DNA of 64,000 nucleotides from Marinobacterium stanieri. Its GTDB lineage: Bacteria > Pseudomonadota > Gammaproteobacteria > Pseudomonadales > Balneatricaceae. The notes under the pieces were generated by a model that searched no databases, was not told where the DNA came from, and saw only the letters and a list, made by a program, of their open reading frames with translations. The stretch lies in contig NZ_FTMN01000014.1 in the NCBI RefSeq assembly GCF_900155945.1, positions 22,748 through 86,747 on the forward strand. The letters run 5' to 3'. Below are positions 38,067 through 45,753 of this stretch, piece by piece (position 1 is the first letter of the stretch; each line of letters begins with the position of its first letter). The position numbers and the translations under genes were made by a program.

Positions 38067-38810
38067 TCAGCTGCGTTCGCACATCGTGGTGTCGTACCAG
38101 GTATCAGGTCGATAGTTGCGATTGAGGTCCAGGTCGATCGGTAAAGTGAAGCCTGCAGCCTGTTGAACCTCATCAATGGTCACTTCCCAGCTGGGGAGAC
38201 TTTCTCGTGAAGCAGCCTTTGAGTTCGGAATGATCCAGGCAATTTGGTACTCGCCTTGAACCATGACTTTCCAGTAACTCGACGGGACATTGATGTTGTG
38301 GTCTTTAGCTGTACGTCCGTTCTTATGTGGTCCGCCCCAAATGGGACCTGCAAAGATCTGAACAAACGGACCAGTTTCACGGATACACTCGGTCATCAGC
38401 TCAGTTTCATACCAGGCGCCTGTGTTTAGCTCTTTGCGCATCGGGAGTATGTTGACCATGCTGAATGATGAACGGAACGCAGCAAGCGAGTTGTCCAGCA
38501 TGTTTGCGCCTAACAGGTGCCCACGGTGATAGCCGGTGGGGTAATAAGCGTCAGATGTCTGCTGGCAGTTAGGTGGGACACCTGCATCCAGAAAGAAATC
38601 GGCCTGGCTGCGGTCAAGGTTGCCTACGTCTTTACCGATAACCGTCATAACGATATCCGGCGCGTTGGTTACGCAGTTCTGGATGACATCAAATCCATCA
38701 TACTGCAGGTACAGTCGATCGCCATTTTTCTCAACCAGCACGGCATTAGCCGCGGTTGATACCAGTGCTAATGAAAGACATTGGGCAATACGTTTTACGT
38801 GGTTATCCAT
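38067..38810 (-). CDS. Secreted DNA/RNA non-specific endonuclease (NUC family)
   Basis: 247 residues with a Sec signal peptide (LALVSTAANA). The core TGYHRGHLLGANML matches the DRGH active-site motif of NucA/EndA nucleases, with the catalytic His followed by the Asn of FSMVNILPM. Extracytoplasmic degradation of nucleic acid is the likely activity. On conjugative plasmids such nucleases (EDTA-resistant Nuc) accompany transfer genes. The start overlaps the upstream HTH gene by 8 bp. Confidence 0.85.
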   Translation of the reverse strand: MDNHVKRIAQCLSLALVSTAANAVLVEKNGDRLYLQYDGFDVIQNCVTNAPDIVMTVIGKDVGNLDRSQADFFLDAGVPPNCQQTSDAYYPTGYHRGHLLGANMLDNSLAAFRSSFSMVNILPMRKELNTGAWYETELMTECIRETGPFVQIFAGPIWGGPHKNGRTAKDHNINVPSSYWKVMVQGEYQIAWIIPNSKAASRESLPSWEVTIDEVQQAAGFTLPIDLDLNRNYRPDTWYDTTMCERS

Positions 38811-39264
38811 TAGCTTTTCCTTCCAGGTGCTCTTGAACGCAATACTTAATCCAGGTCAGCCCCGGTTCGGTCAGAATGCTGGCGCGGCTATCTTCTGGTC
38901 GTCGATTAATCTTGCGTAATGTGTGCGGACTAATGCCGGTAATCTTGGCCAAAGTTGTGTAGCCATGGTCATTCAGCTCCAGGCCCAACTTATAAAAAAT
39001 CCGGTGTAACTCTTCACGATTGCTGGAGTAGTAGTTTGTCAGGTGGCTAGCTTGCGTCCACTCAATCCGCTTCAGCACTTCATCATCATTGAGATAGAAC
39101 AAGGCATACTCGCCGCCAGGGTTATCTCGCATCGTTTGACTCAGTTCAGCAGCAGCATTGGGGTAGGTGGATGCAATCACCGTGCTTGATGGTACCCACT
39201 TATCATCCTTGCGCTTGCGTATCTGATAACAGCCCAGATTGAATTGAAATCGTTCTTTACTCAT
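38803..39264 (-). CDS. Small putative DNA-binding protein
   Basis: 153 residues, no signal peptide. The C-terminal half contains a helix-turn-helix-like segment (GYTTLAKITGISPHTLRKINRRPED). It is coupled to the nuclease gene (8-bp overlap) and to the gene upstream (8-bp overlap), so the three form one operon. Possibly the operon's regulator; the family is not recognised. Confidence 0.5.
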   Translation of the reverse strand: MSKERFQFNLGCYQIRKRKDDKWVPSSTVIASTYPNAAAELSQTMRDNPGGEYALFYLNDDEVLKRIEWTQASHLTNYYSSNREELHRIFYKLGLELNDHGYTTLAKITGISPHTLRKINRRPEDSRASILTEPGLTWIKYCVQEHLEGKANG

Positions 39265-39673
39265 GTGCCTTATCGGTAATTGGGGATCGCGGCGTACTGC
39301 TCACATACCGGCGCCGGATGGATAACCCGTCCTTACTGCGTTTGACAGAAAACGAATATTCATCCGCCTTTGGCTGCACAGTATTTATCAGGAACGGCAT
39401 TTTCGTTTCGGCCATTGCCGTTGCTGAGTTGGTGCAATGAACCTGAATCTCCACGCATTCGCTGGGTTCGTCGTCCGATTCATAGCTGGTGAAAGCCGAC
39501 TGTGTAGCGACTCGCAAAGCTGTTCTTACATTACTCGGCAGCGTCGCGATGCTGATTCTGTTTTCGTTTAGTGCATCAATGTCAAACAAGACAAACATCT
39601 GAGAACCTTGTTTTTCAGTGAAGCCCTGGTCAATGCAGTATGTGATGTCGTCGTGATCAATGTTTGAGCGCAT
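39257..39673 (-). CDS. Hypothetical protein, first gene of nuclease operon
   Basis: 138 residues from ATG 39673, preferred over 39706 because GGAAAGG lies 7 bp upstream. Soluble, no motif recognised; the C-terminus is basic (SVKRSKDGLSIRRRYVSSTPRS). Divergent from parA across a 136-bp gap that contains a dyad element. Confidence 0.45.
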   Translation of the reverse strand: MRSNIDHDDITYCIDQGFTEKQGSQMFVLFDIDALNENRISIATLPSNVRTALRVATQSAFTSYESDDEPSECVEIQVHCTNSATAMAETKMPFLINTVQPKADEYSFSVKRSKDGLSIRRRYVSSTPRSPITDKAHE

Positions 39674-39729
39674 TTTATAACCTTTCCGTATAGTTACACA
39701 ATCCAATATATATCACAGGAAATGACAAT

Positions 39730-39759
39730 ATCATACAGCATGATTTATTGCAGTATGAT
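39730..39759. promoter_or_regulatory. Dyad operator upstream of parA
   Basis: Arms ATCATACAGCA (39730-39740) and TGCAGTATGAT (39749-39759) are inverted repeats with one mismatch, separated by 8 bp. Midway between parA and the divergent gene; a likely autoregulatory ParA or repressor site. Confidence 0.55.
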
Positions 39760-39809
39760 TTTGCATGTGCTTCAATTCTCGAAAATGCGGTCTATCAGAG
39801 AGGATAGGA

Positions 39810-40673
39810 ATGTCTAAGGTTTTGGTGGTAGCAAACAATAAGGGAGGCGTAGCAAAGACAACCACGTCGGTGGGTCTTGCTGCATACTTTGGCCAAGTTC
39901 AGTCAAAACGGGTGCTAATCGTAGATTGTGACCCACAATGTAACCTGACGGCCGCGCTGATCGATGTTAACTACAGAGATCTCGAAACCATCGATTATCT
40001 GCCCGAGCACCCAGAGACGGGTGATCGATACAGTATTTCTCATATCTATGATAGCGAACCCCTGGCCCCCTACCCTACTCGTCTGCCGAATTGTGAACTG
40101 ATTCCGAACCTACCCAGCAATTTGGTGCTGGACCGTGGTACTGAAGATGACATCAATACCTTCGTAGAGTTCTTCCACCAGGATGCGATCGCCGAGCAGT
40201 ATGACGTCGTTATCATGGATACCCCGCCTGCCAAAGGTACACTCACGACATCAGCGATTCGTGCTTCAACGCACATCCTGATTCCCTGCGTTATGGAAGA
40301 GCGAGGAGTTGAAGGTCTCCTTGGCATGGTGGCGAAAGTGATGGAAGAGAAAGACTTCCAGGCCTATGACCGAGAAACGGAAGTCTTGGGCGTGCTGCCA
40401 ACCAAATTTGATTCGCGTATGCGTATCCACAAAGCGTACTTGAGTGCACTTAATGACCCTGAGCGCATGGGGGATCTCAGCAATTTAATGATTCCCTCTC
40501 AACTTGATCAGGGCAAAAGTATCGACTCTTTTGTCATTAAAGAACGTGCCCTGCTGAAAGAAATGGAGTTGAAAGGTGCGAACCCGATCACGCCGTTTGG
40601 TATGGCTCGCAGCACTGACGTCTACAAAGAATGGCTGGCGTTGGGACGATATGTTGAAGGGAGGATGTTCTAA
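39810..40673 (+). CDS. parA: Plasmid partition ATPase ParA
   Basis: 287 residues from ATG 39810 (AGAGGATAGGA upstream; the longer frame from 39765 lacks a site). Deviant Walker A NNKGGVAKTTTS near residue 10, Walker A' IVDCDPQCNLTAAL, Walker B VVIMDTPPAKG. No N-terminal HTH extension, so type Ib-like in length, yet followed by a large ParB. It moves plasmid copies along the nucleoid. The stop and the parB start overlap (TAATG). Confidence 0.95.
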   Translation: MSKVLVVANNKGGVAKTTTSVGLAAYFGQVQSKRVLIVDCDPQCNLTAALIDVNYRDLETIDYLPEHPETGDRYSISHIYDSEPLAPYPTRLPNCELIPNLPSNLVLDRGTEDDINTFVEFFHQDAIAEQYDVVIMDTPPAKGTLTTSAIRASTHILIPCVMEERGVEGLLGMVAKVMEEKDFQAYDRETEVLGVLPTKFDSRMRIHKAYLSALNDPERMGDLSNLMIPSQLDQGKSIDSFVIKERALLKEMELKGANPITPFGMARSTDVYKEWLALGRYVEGRMF

Positions 40674-41803
40674 TGCTTTTGGCTACACCTGCTAAGAAGC
40701 CTAAGACGAAAGAAAGCCGCACTGTTCAGCGCGGCCGTGATATTGATTCTGGTTTGGGGTCTGCTTTGAACACTGCGACTGGTTCATTAATGAAGCAGGC
40801 AAAAGTTGCTCTGATCCCCCTGGAGCAGATTAAGCCCAACCCCCGAAATAGCCGTAAGCTCAAGATACCTCTTGAGGTGATGATCGATAGCCTCAAGCTT
40901 GGTACTGAAGAATCGTTGGTCAGGATCGATGCTGAAGGGGATCTCAACTTTCCAGAGATCTCTGAGTTAGAAGGGCTTGGCCTGAATGAACTGATTGAAA
41001 ATAAAGCGTGTACTAAGTTCTATGCCGGCATTCGTGACCTGGCGTTATCTATTCATAAAAACGTGGGCCTTCTCCAGCCAGCCGAGGTCTCTAAGATTGA
41101 AGGCGGTGTGCTGCTGAATATTGGGCATCGCCGTTGGTATGCCTACCAGATACTGTCTCGGGTGTGCGATTTACACAGCATGCCGTGCTTGCTGAAAGAT
41201 GGCGCCGCTAACTTGGAAGGTGCCCTTCGTCGGTGGGATGAAAATGAGCAACGCGACGATCTCAATTTGTCCGAAAAGCTCCGTGATTATGAAACGATCA
41301 TGGAGCAGTTCGAAGATGAGCAAGGGACTAAGCCTTCCCAGGCTGATATGGTCCGCATGCTTTCGATCAGCCGTCCGGAAGCCAGTCACTATGCACGAAT
41401 CATTAATGCCAACCTGGAACCTGATGAGATTGAGCTGATAGAAGATTATGGCCTCAATGATTTGAGGACGGTGGCTGAAGTATGCCGGCTTCAGTCTAAA
41501 GCTGATCGTAGCCAGGCATTTGAAGTCTATGTTGATAAAGGAAATACGGCTGCTCGCAACTTTGTTAAAGCGAAGCAGACGGAACCAAAGAAAGGGCAGG
41601 ATTCGTCATCTAATGTCCCACCCTCAGAGCTGCGTCCTCGTTTGAGAAAGGTAGCTCCATCTCCCGTGGCAGTCTCAGGCTTGGTCAATGTACTTAAAAG
41701 CAGTGCTCCTCACCTTTTGGCTGATCTTAACGATGACGTGACAGATCCTGCTGCAATATTGGAGCATATCCTGTCAGTAATAGAGTCAGAGGCAAGTGCG
41801 TGA
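40673..41803 (+). CDS. parB: ParB-family centromere-binding protein
   Basis: 376 residues. Residues 45-135 are the ParB/Srx nuclease-like domain (VALIPLEQIKPNPRNSRK; NIGHRRWYAYQIL, equivalent to the CTP-binding GERR box), followed by the HTH DNA-binding domain (SQADMVRMLSISRPEASHYARI). A Pro/Ser-rich linker leads to a C-terminal dimerisation region. It probably binds the 17-bp palindrome TGTTGCCASTGGCAACA, which first appears 460 bp downstream; that pairing is inference. Confidence 0.9.
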   Translation: MLLATPAKKPKTKESRTVQRGRDIDSGLGSALNTATGSLMKQAKVALIPLEQIKPNPRNSRKLKIPLEVMIDSLKLGTEESLVRIDAEGDLNFPEISELEGLGLNELIENKACTKFYAGIRDLALSIHKNVGLLQPAEVSKIEGGVLLNIGHRRWYAYQILSRVCDLHSMPCLLKDGAANLEGALRRWDENEQRDDLNLSEKLRDYETIMEQFEDEQGTKPSQADMVRMLSISRPEASHYARIINANLEPDEIELIEDYGLNDLRTVAEVCRLQSKADRSQAFEVYVDKGNTAARNFVKAKQTEPKKGQDSSSNVPPSELRPRLRKVAPSPVAVSGLVNVLKSSAPHLLADLNDDVTDPAAILEHILSVIESEASA

Positions 41804-42255
41804 AGCTGTTAGGCCCCAAAACGCCCGTAGCGCAAGCAGAAGAAAACCCTCCTGCCCGTATAGCTGTTCGCCTCCCGAAACCTCTGATTGCGAAGATGGA
41901 GGCGTACCATAAGCCCAAAGAGAAAAGTGCTTGGGTAGCAGAGGCCCTGGAGGATCTGCTGGCGCGAGAAACCTACAAGACTGCAAACTGGAGTGAGCCC
42001 AATGAGGCGACAGAAGTGTTTCTCGCGATGCTCTCACTTAACGAGCGAATGAAGGACTCCCAGCCGGATGTCATCATCCTGCCAGCACGTGTTAATAAAG
42101 CTTTAGCTACAGCGGTTTCTAATATCTCCAGACTGGGTCTCGAAAATTCGAAATCTTTACGCCCTGCCCTAATCCGAGCAGCTATTCGCCAGCGCCTGGT
42201 CTTGGGTGGTCGTCGTTGGAGTAATGTTACGATCCCTGAATTGGATATCGACTGA
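41800..42255 (+). CDS. Third par-operon gene, possible double ribbon-helix-helix protein
   Basis: 151 residues from a GTG start that overlaps the parB stop (GTGA). Two segments have the beta-alpha-alpha look of RHH domains (IAVRLPKPLIAKMEAYHKPKEKS at 20-42; VIILPARVNKALATAVSNI at about 88-106). Translational coupling to parB suggests an accessory role in partition or in repression of the operon. The RHH assignment is tentative. Confidence 0.5.
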   Translation: MKLLGPKTPVAQAEENPPARIAVRLPKPLIAKMEAYHKPKEKSAWVAEALEDLLARETYKTANWSEPNEATEVFLAMLSLNERMKDSQPDVIILPARVNKALATAVSNISRLGLENSKSLRPALIRAAIRQRLVLGGRRWSNVTIPELDID

Positions 42256-42363
42256 TCCTGAGTGTTGCCAGTGGCAACACTTTCTTTCCCCTGCCCTCCC
42301 TGCAATTTTATGTGAGAATACGGCTATAGGTGTTGCCACTGGCAACACCAGAACAGCCGAGTG

Positions 42364-42918
42364 ATGCCGATGACACTTTTCACACGCGACGATGTAAATG
42401 CGGTAGTAGCTAATTGCCCGAATGCTAAGTCAGCTCTCTATGTGCAGCTGGCGTCGTATCTATGGTATCAACAGCAAGAATTACTCAAGCTGCGATTTGC
42501 TGATGTATTGGAAACGCCGTTGCAGGGCCCTGCCGGCATTCTTGTTGAGCTTCCTGCGAGCGTTATGGAAGATGTTAGGTATGAGATGAAGCGCTGTCAG
42601 CTGGAGCCCACTGACCTAATATTCAGGTCTGATCGCGCAGGTGATGTTTGTGGTGAAAGGACGATAAGCCCGAAGTACTTTGCAAGAGTGGTACGGCAAG
42701 CATCTATTGATGCCGGCTTAGCCACCGTGATTCATCATCGTCATCTAAGGCAGGTTTGGGCTAAGGAATATGTTGAGTCAGTCGTCGACAAGGAACGGAT
42801 TGAGCGCCTGGCGCAGGTTCAGCTTGTTTTAAAGCTCAACTCCATGAGTACTGTTGCTGAACACTTGAGTATCGACTACAAAGGCAAGCGCGGTCAGTAT
42901 GCCTTAGCGTCCAGATAG
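42364..42918 (+). CDS. Integrase-like protein lacking the catalytic tyrosine
   Basis: 184 residues from ATG 42364 (GTG 42361 and ATG 42370 are alternatives), placed between two pairs of the 17-bp palindrome. It looks like a tyrosine-recombinase catalytic domain (LWYQQQELLKLRFADVL; ISPKYFARVVRQASIDAGL; HHRHLRQVWAKEYVES, resembling the HxxR box), but no C-terminal Tyr in the usual context is visible and the core-binding domain is absent. Probably a DNA-binding relative of integrases rather than an active recombinase. Confidence 0.45.
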   Translation: MPMTLFTRDDVNAVVANCPNAKSALYVQLASYLWYQQQELLKLRFADVLETPLQGPAGILVELPASVMEDVRYEMKRCQLEPTDLIFRSDRAGDVCGERTISPKYFARVVRQASIDAGLATVIHHRHLRQVWAKEYVESVVDKERIERLAQVQLVLKLNSMSTVAEHLSIDYKGKRGQYALASR

Positions 42919-43028
42919 CAATTTCAATAACTTGATAAAGTGTTGCCAGTGGCAACACCTCCCCTTGTACCCCCGACTTTTCTTTCCTGCCCACTGTTGC
43001 CAGTGGCAACATAATCGAAAGTAACAAG

Positions 43029-43349
43029 TTATTGGGCTAGCGTGCTGGTCATTGCTTTAAGAAGCCTATCACTTCGAGGAAGTAGTCCAGGCTTTAACCC
43101 TAGAGGCTTAAATACAGCAGCGTAGACACTCATAGTGAGCTGGCCTTGATCACGTTCTATATCAGACAAAGTACGACGACTCACGCCCACAAGCTTGGCA
43201 TAGCTCTCTTGATTAAGGCCCAGGACTTCTTTACGTAGTCTCCTAAGCAAAGCCCCTTCGCTTAATTGACCTCTGTATAGTTCTAACAGGAGCTTGATTA
43301 ACAATTTCTCTCGATCGATGTTGGTCAGTTGAGTCATAACAGCCCCCAT
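43029..43349 (-). CDS. hipB: HipB-like antitoxin/repressor (module 1)
   Basis: 106 residues (a start at codon 5 is possible). Cro/C1-type HTH at about 50-75 (NQESYAKLVGVSRRTLSDIERDQG). It overlaps the end of hipA by 16 bp and follows it, the reverse of the usual hipB-hipA order. It presumably binds the TGAGCA-N6-TGCTCA operators upstream of hipA and neutralises the kinase. Confidence 0.75.
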   Translation of the reverse strand: MGAVMTQLTNIDREKLLIKLLLELYRGQLSEGALLRRLRKEVLGLNQESYAKLVGVSRRTLSDIERDQGQLTMSVYAAVFKPLGLKPGLLPRSDRLLKAMTSTLAQ

Positions 43350-44674
43350 GCCTGTAGACGTTTTTCTATGGTACCCATACCCAATGCCGGTATCGAAAGT
43401 AGTGACTCCGAAACGCCTCTATCAATAAGCCGACCTTTCAAACCCACAAGTTTGGCCGCTAAAGCCTGCAAGGCATGCCTCATAAATTCAGGATCAGCCA
43501 GATCGGCAAGCTCTTGTGTTATCCCGGCCCAATCGATTTGACCGCTTTGTTCATAGGGTATGCCCCACTTCATAGTGCGCAGTACGTCTTCGGGATCTGC
43601 CTTCATTGGGGCAAAATCGAAGACTGGGGCAAGCCAAAGTCCTTCAGGTTTCTTGATGATTGCTGTGTTCCGGCCATGGTTGTCTGAATTTGCAAAAATC
43701 AAATTCAAAAGATCGCGCTCTAGCCATTGAGTCACGAAAAGCTGTTGATCAAACTGTTCTTTAAGCTCGGCTACCCTGTGTTGCTTGTTGAGCTTCGCAC
43801 ACATATCACGCAACACATTAAAATGGTTGAGGTGGCTGCCGGGTGCTTTGTCGAGAATGGAATATATTGACTCAAGCCCGAAGTGTTCGACTGTGCCGCC
43901 ATCGTATCGAACATCGAAGCGAGGAAGCCACAGAGATGGGTGCCGCTCCCCCTCCAGTAACTTCATATTTGTTATATCGATCGTATCCACTCCAAGAGCT
44001 GTTAGCTCATGGTAGAAATGAAACTCCGCTCGCAGAATGTCTGCATCACGTTCAGTTCCCTTCCCCCTGGGGAATTTGACCAAATAGTGTTGATCCAGGT
44101 TATCTGAATCATCCTGCCATGTATCGATCCATATCTCATTTTGGTCTGTGCAGCGGATCAACAACTTTGGCGCTTCACCTGCCGCACCTGTTGCACCTCC
44201 ACTTACAGCACCCATCTCCTGAGCATACTCAAGAAAGTCTATGTGACGGTCGATAACGTCCTCAATTGAAAAACGCTGTTTAAGTAGTCCCTCTGGCTTT
44301 CGAGGTATCGACTCTCGAATTCTTAAGTTGCCTACCGGCGCAATGGTGCCCTTCTCTAGCAGGATGGAGTCCTGCTCGCCAACGGATAGGTTTCCAATGC
44401 CAAGGTGTTCAATCCAGTAACGCCGGCTGGCGCCCGAAGGGGTTATGTCATCAAGAAAGCCAAACCAATGATTTGATTCATGAGATAGAAACAATTCCAC
44501 CGGTAGATTGAGGCTGCACGCATGGGCGTCATCATTAAACATCCAGTCCACGGCATAGCTCTGGTTGTAATCTAGGCGTGCGGGACTGAGGCGTCCCTTT
44601 TTAGGGTCTTCTATTAGCAGGCTGGCCGCTTGGGTCCACTGACCGCCATCGAAAATTTCTATTGATAGATTCAT
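43334..44674 (-). CDS. hipA: HipA-family serine/threonine kinase toxin (module 1)
   Basis: 446 residues from ATG 44674; the longer start at 44701 lies inside an operator palindrome. Kinase features: Gly-rich ATP loop GGATGAAGEAPKLL, Lys of YLVKFPRGKG, catalytic loop IFANSDNHGRNTAI (Asp and Asn) and metal-binding VFDFAPM. HipA kinases phosphorylate aminoacyl-tRNA synthetases (GltX in E. coli) and cause growth arrest. The N-terminal domain is longer than in E. coli HipA. First gene of its operon. Confidence 0.85.
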   Translation of the reverse strand: MNLSIEIFDGGQWTQAASLLIEDPKKGRLSPARLDYNQSYAVDWMFNDDAHACSLNLPVELFLSHESNHWFGFLDDITPSGASRRYWIEHLGIGNLSVGEQDSILLEKGTIAPVGNLRIRESIPRKPEGLLKQRFSIEDVIDRHIDFLEYAQEMGAVSGGATGAAGEAPKLLIRCTDQNEIWIDTWQDDSDNLDQHYLVKFPRGKGTERDADILRAEFHFYHELTALGVDTIDITNMKLLEGERHPSLWLPRFDVRYDGGTVEHFGLESIYSILDKAPGSHLNHFNVLRDMCAKLNKQHRVAELKEQFDQQLFVTQWLERDLLNLIFANSDNHGRNTAIIKKPEGLWLAPVFDFAPMKADPEDVLRTMKWGIPYEQSGQIDWAGITQELADLADPEFMRHALQALAAKLVGLKGRLIDRGVSESLLSIPALGMGTIEKRLQAWGLL

Positions 44675-44678
44675 AACT

Positions 44679-44741
44679 ATTATGAGCAGTGTTTTGCTCA
44701 TAATATAGCTGGCTTATTTATATTGAGCAATTATATGCTCA
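44679..44741 (-). promoter_or_regulatory. Two TGAGCA-N6-TGCTCA operators before hipA module 1
   Basis: Site 1, 44679-44704: arms ATTATGAGCA and TGCTCATAAT, perfect over 10 bp with a 6-bp spacer. Site 2, 44724-44741: TGAGCA and TGCTCA, also 6-bp spacer. Centres are 41 bp apart, about four helical turns. Expected autoregulation sites for the HipAB complex. Confidence 0.8.
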
Positions 44742-44971
44742 TTTGTGCTTCGAGATATTCAAGATGTGCAAATTTTTTCTCAGAGATGAAATGTGGTTAA
44801 GTGATAGATTGTGCGATTTTCTTGGGGTTAAGAAAGGATGTTTCTATTGGAATTTGCTTACTTTAAAGCAGAATCTAATGTGTAGAGGTGTTCTGCTATT
44901 TGGCAATGTTGCCAGTGGCAACACTTTTAACGCTAAGCAACGTAATTACCAACACCAAGAATGTACGCGAT

Positions 44972-45514
44972 TCATAGAGCTGGTTTGTATTCGGCCCAGC
45001 TCTTAGCAAATCCCGAGGTCCAGTATTTGTATTCGATACCGTCAAAGGAAATGGTAACGAAATGTTTGGACTCATCGCTTAACATACGGACCATATACTC
45101 TAGGCCCTCTTGAGTTTCGGGCTGCAGCACGTAGTAAACATCCTGGGAGCCCCAAAATGCTCTGCAGTACCATTTCCCTTTTATCGGTTGGTCATTAAGC
45201 TTAAAAATCTTTCTGACACTTCCGTATCGGCTGGCTCCTTCAAGGCATGTGGATGAATTACTTTGTGGGAAGAAAGAAAAATTCAGAGTTACGTTACCGC
45301 TCGTATCACGCAAAATCCGGGCTGGTAGGAATTCTTTGAACAAATGATTATGGCTGGGTAGGCTCTTTGTGATCCCTTTATGCCAAGCATCACGAAGTTC
45401 GAGTTGGCCCCCTTCTTCCAAAAACTGGCTTAGTGGTATGAATCGATCAACTGGTTCAGCCCATAGCGAGGTGGAATAAAGTAGCGCAGCAACTAAAGCA
45501 ATTAGTTTGATCAT
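44972..45514 (-). CDS. Secreted hypothetical protein
   Basis: 180 residues from ATG 45514, chosen because a Sec signal peptide (IALVAALLYSTSLWAEP) starts there; the longer frame to 45601 runs through a copy of the 17-bp palindrome and is not credible. The mature part has a cysteine pair (STCLEGAS; WYCRAFWG). Function unknown. Confidence 0.55.
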   Translation of the reverse strand: MIKLIALVAALLYSTSLWAEPVDRFIPLSQFLEEGGQLELRDAWHKGITKSLPSHNHLFKEFLPARILRDTSGNVTLNFSFFPQSNSSTCLEGASRYGSVRKIFKLNDQPIKGKWYCRAFWGSQDVYYVLQPETQEGLEYMVRMLSDESKHFVTISFDGIEYKYWTSGFAKSWAEYKPAL

Positions 45515-45753
45515 TGCAGAGGGGGGGTAGAGGTCATTGAAGTGGCGGAGTGTTGCCAGTGGCAACACATCCAGTGCGACACTCGCTTGTACCTTTACCA
45601 AGCGATCACAAGTGTGGCAGTAACCAAAGCAACTACACCAAAGGTAAACAGTATGGGTAATAGGTTAGTACTAACGAATTAGCTTACAGGCACGGAGTAT
45701 TAATAGAAATATAATGGTTAGTTTAATCAAGTGTTGCCAGTGGCAACACTCCA

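Noticed and set aside
44743..45006. Plus-strand frame of 87 codons
   Set aside because: It runs through a 17-bp palindrome copy and into the opposite-strand secreted protein gene, with no ribosome-binding site.
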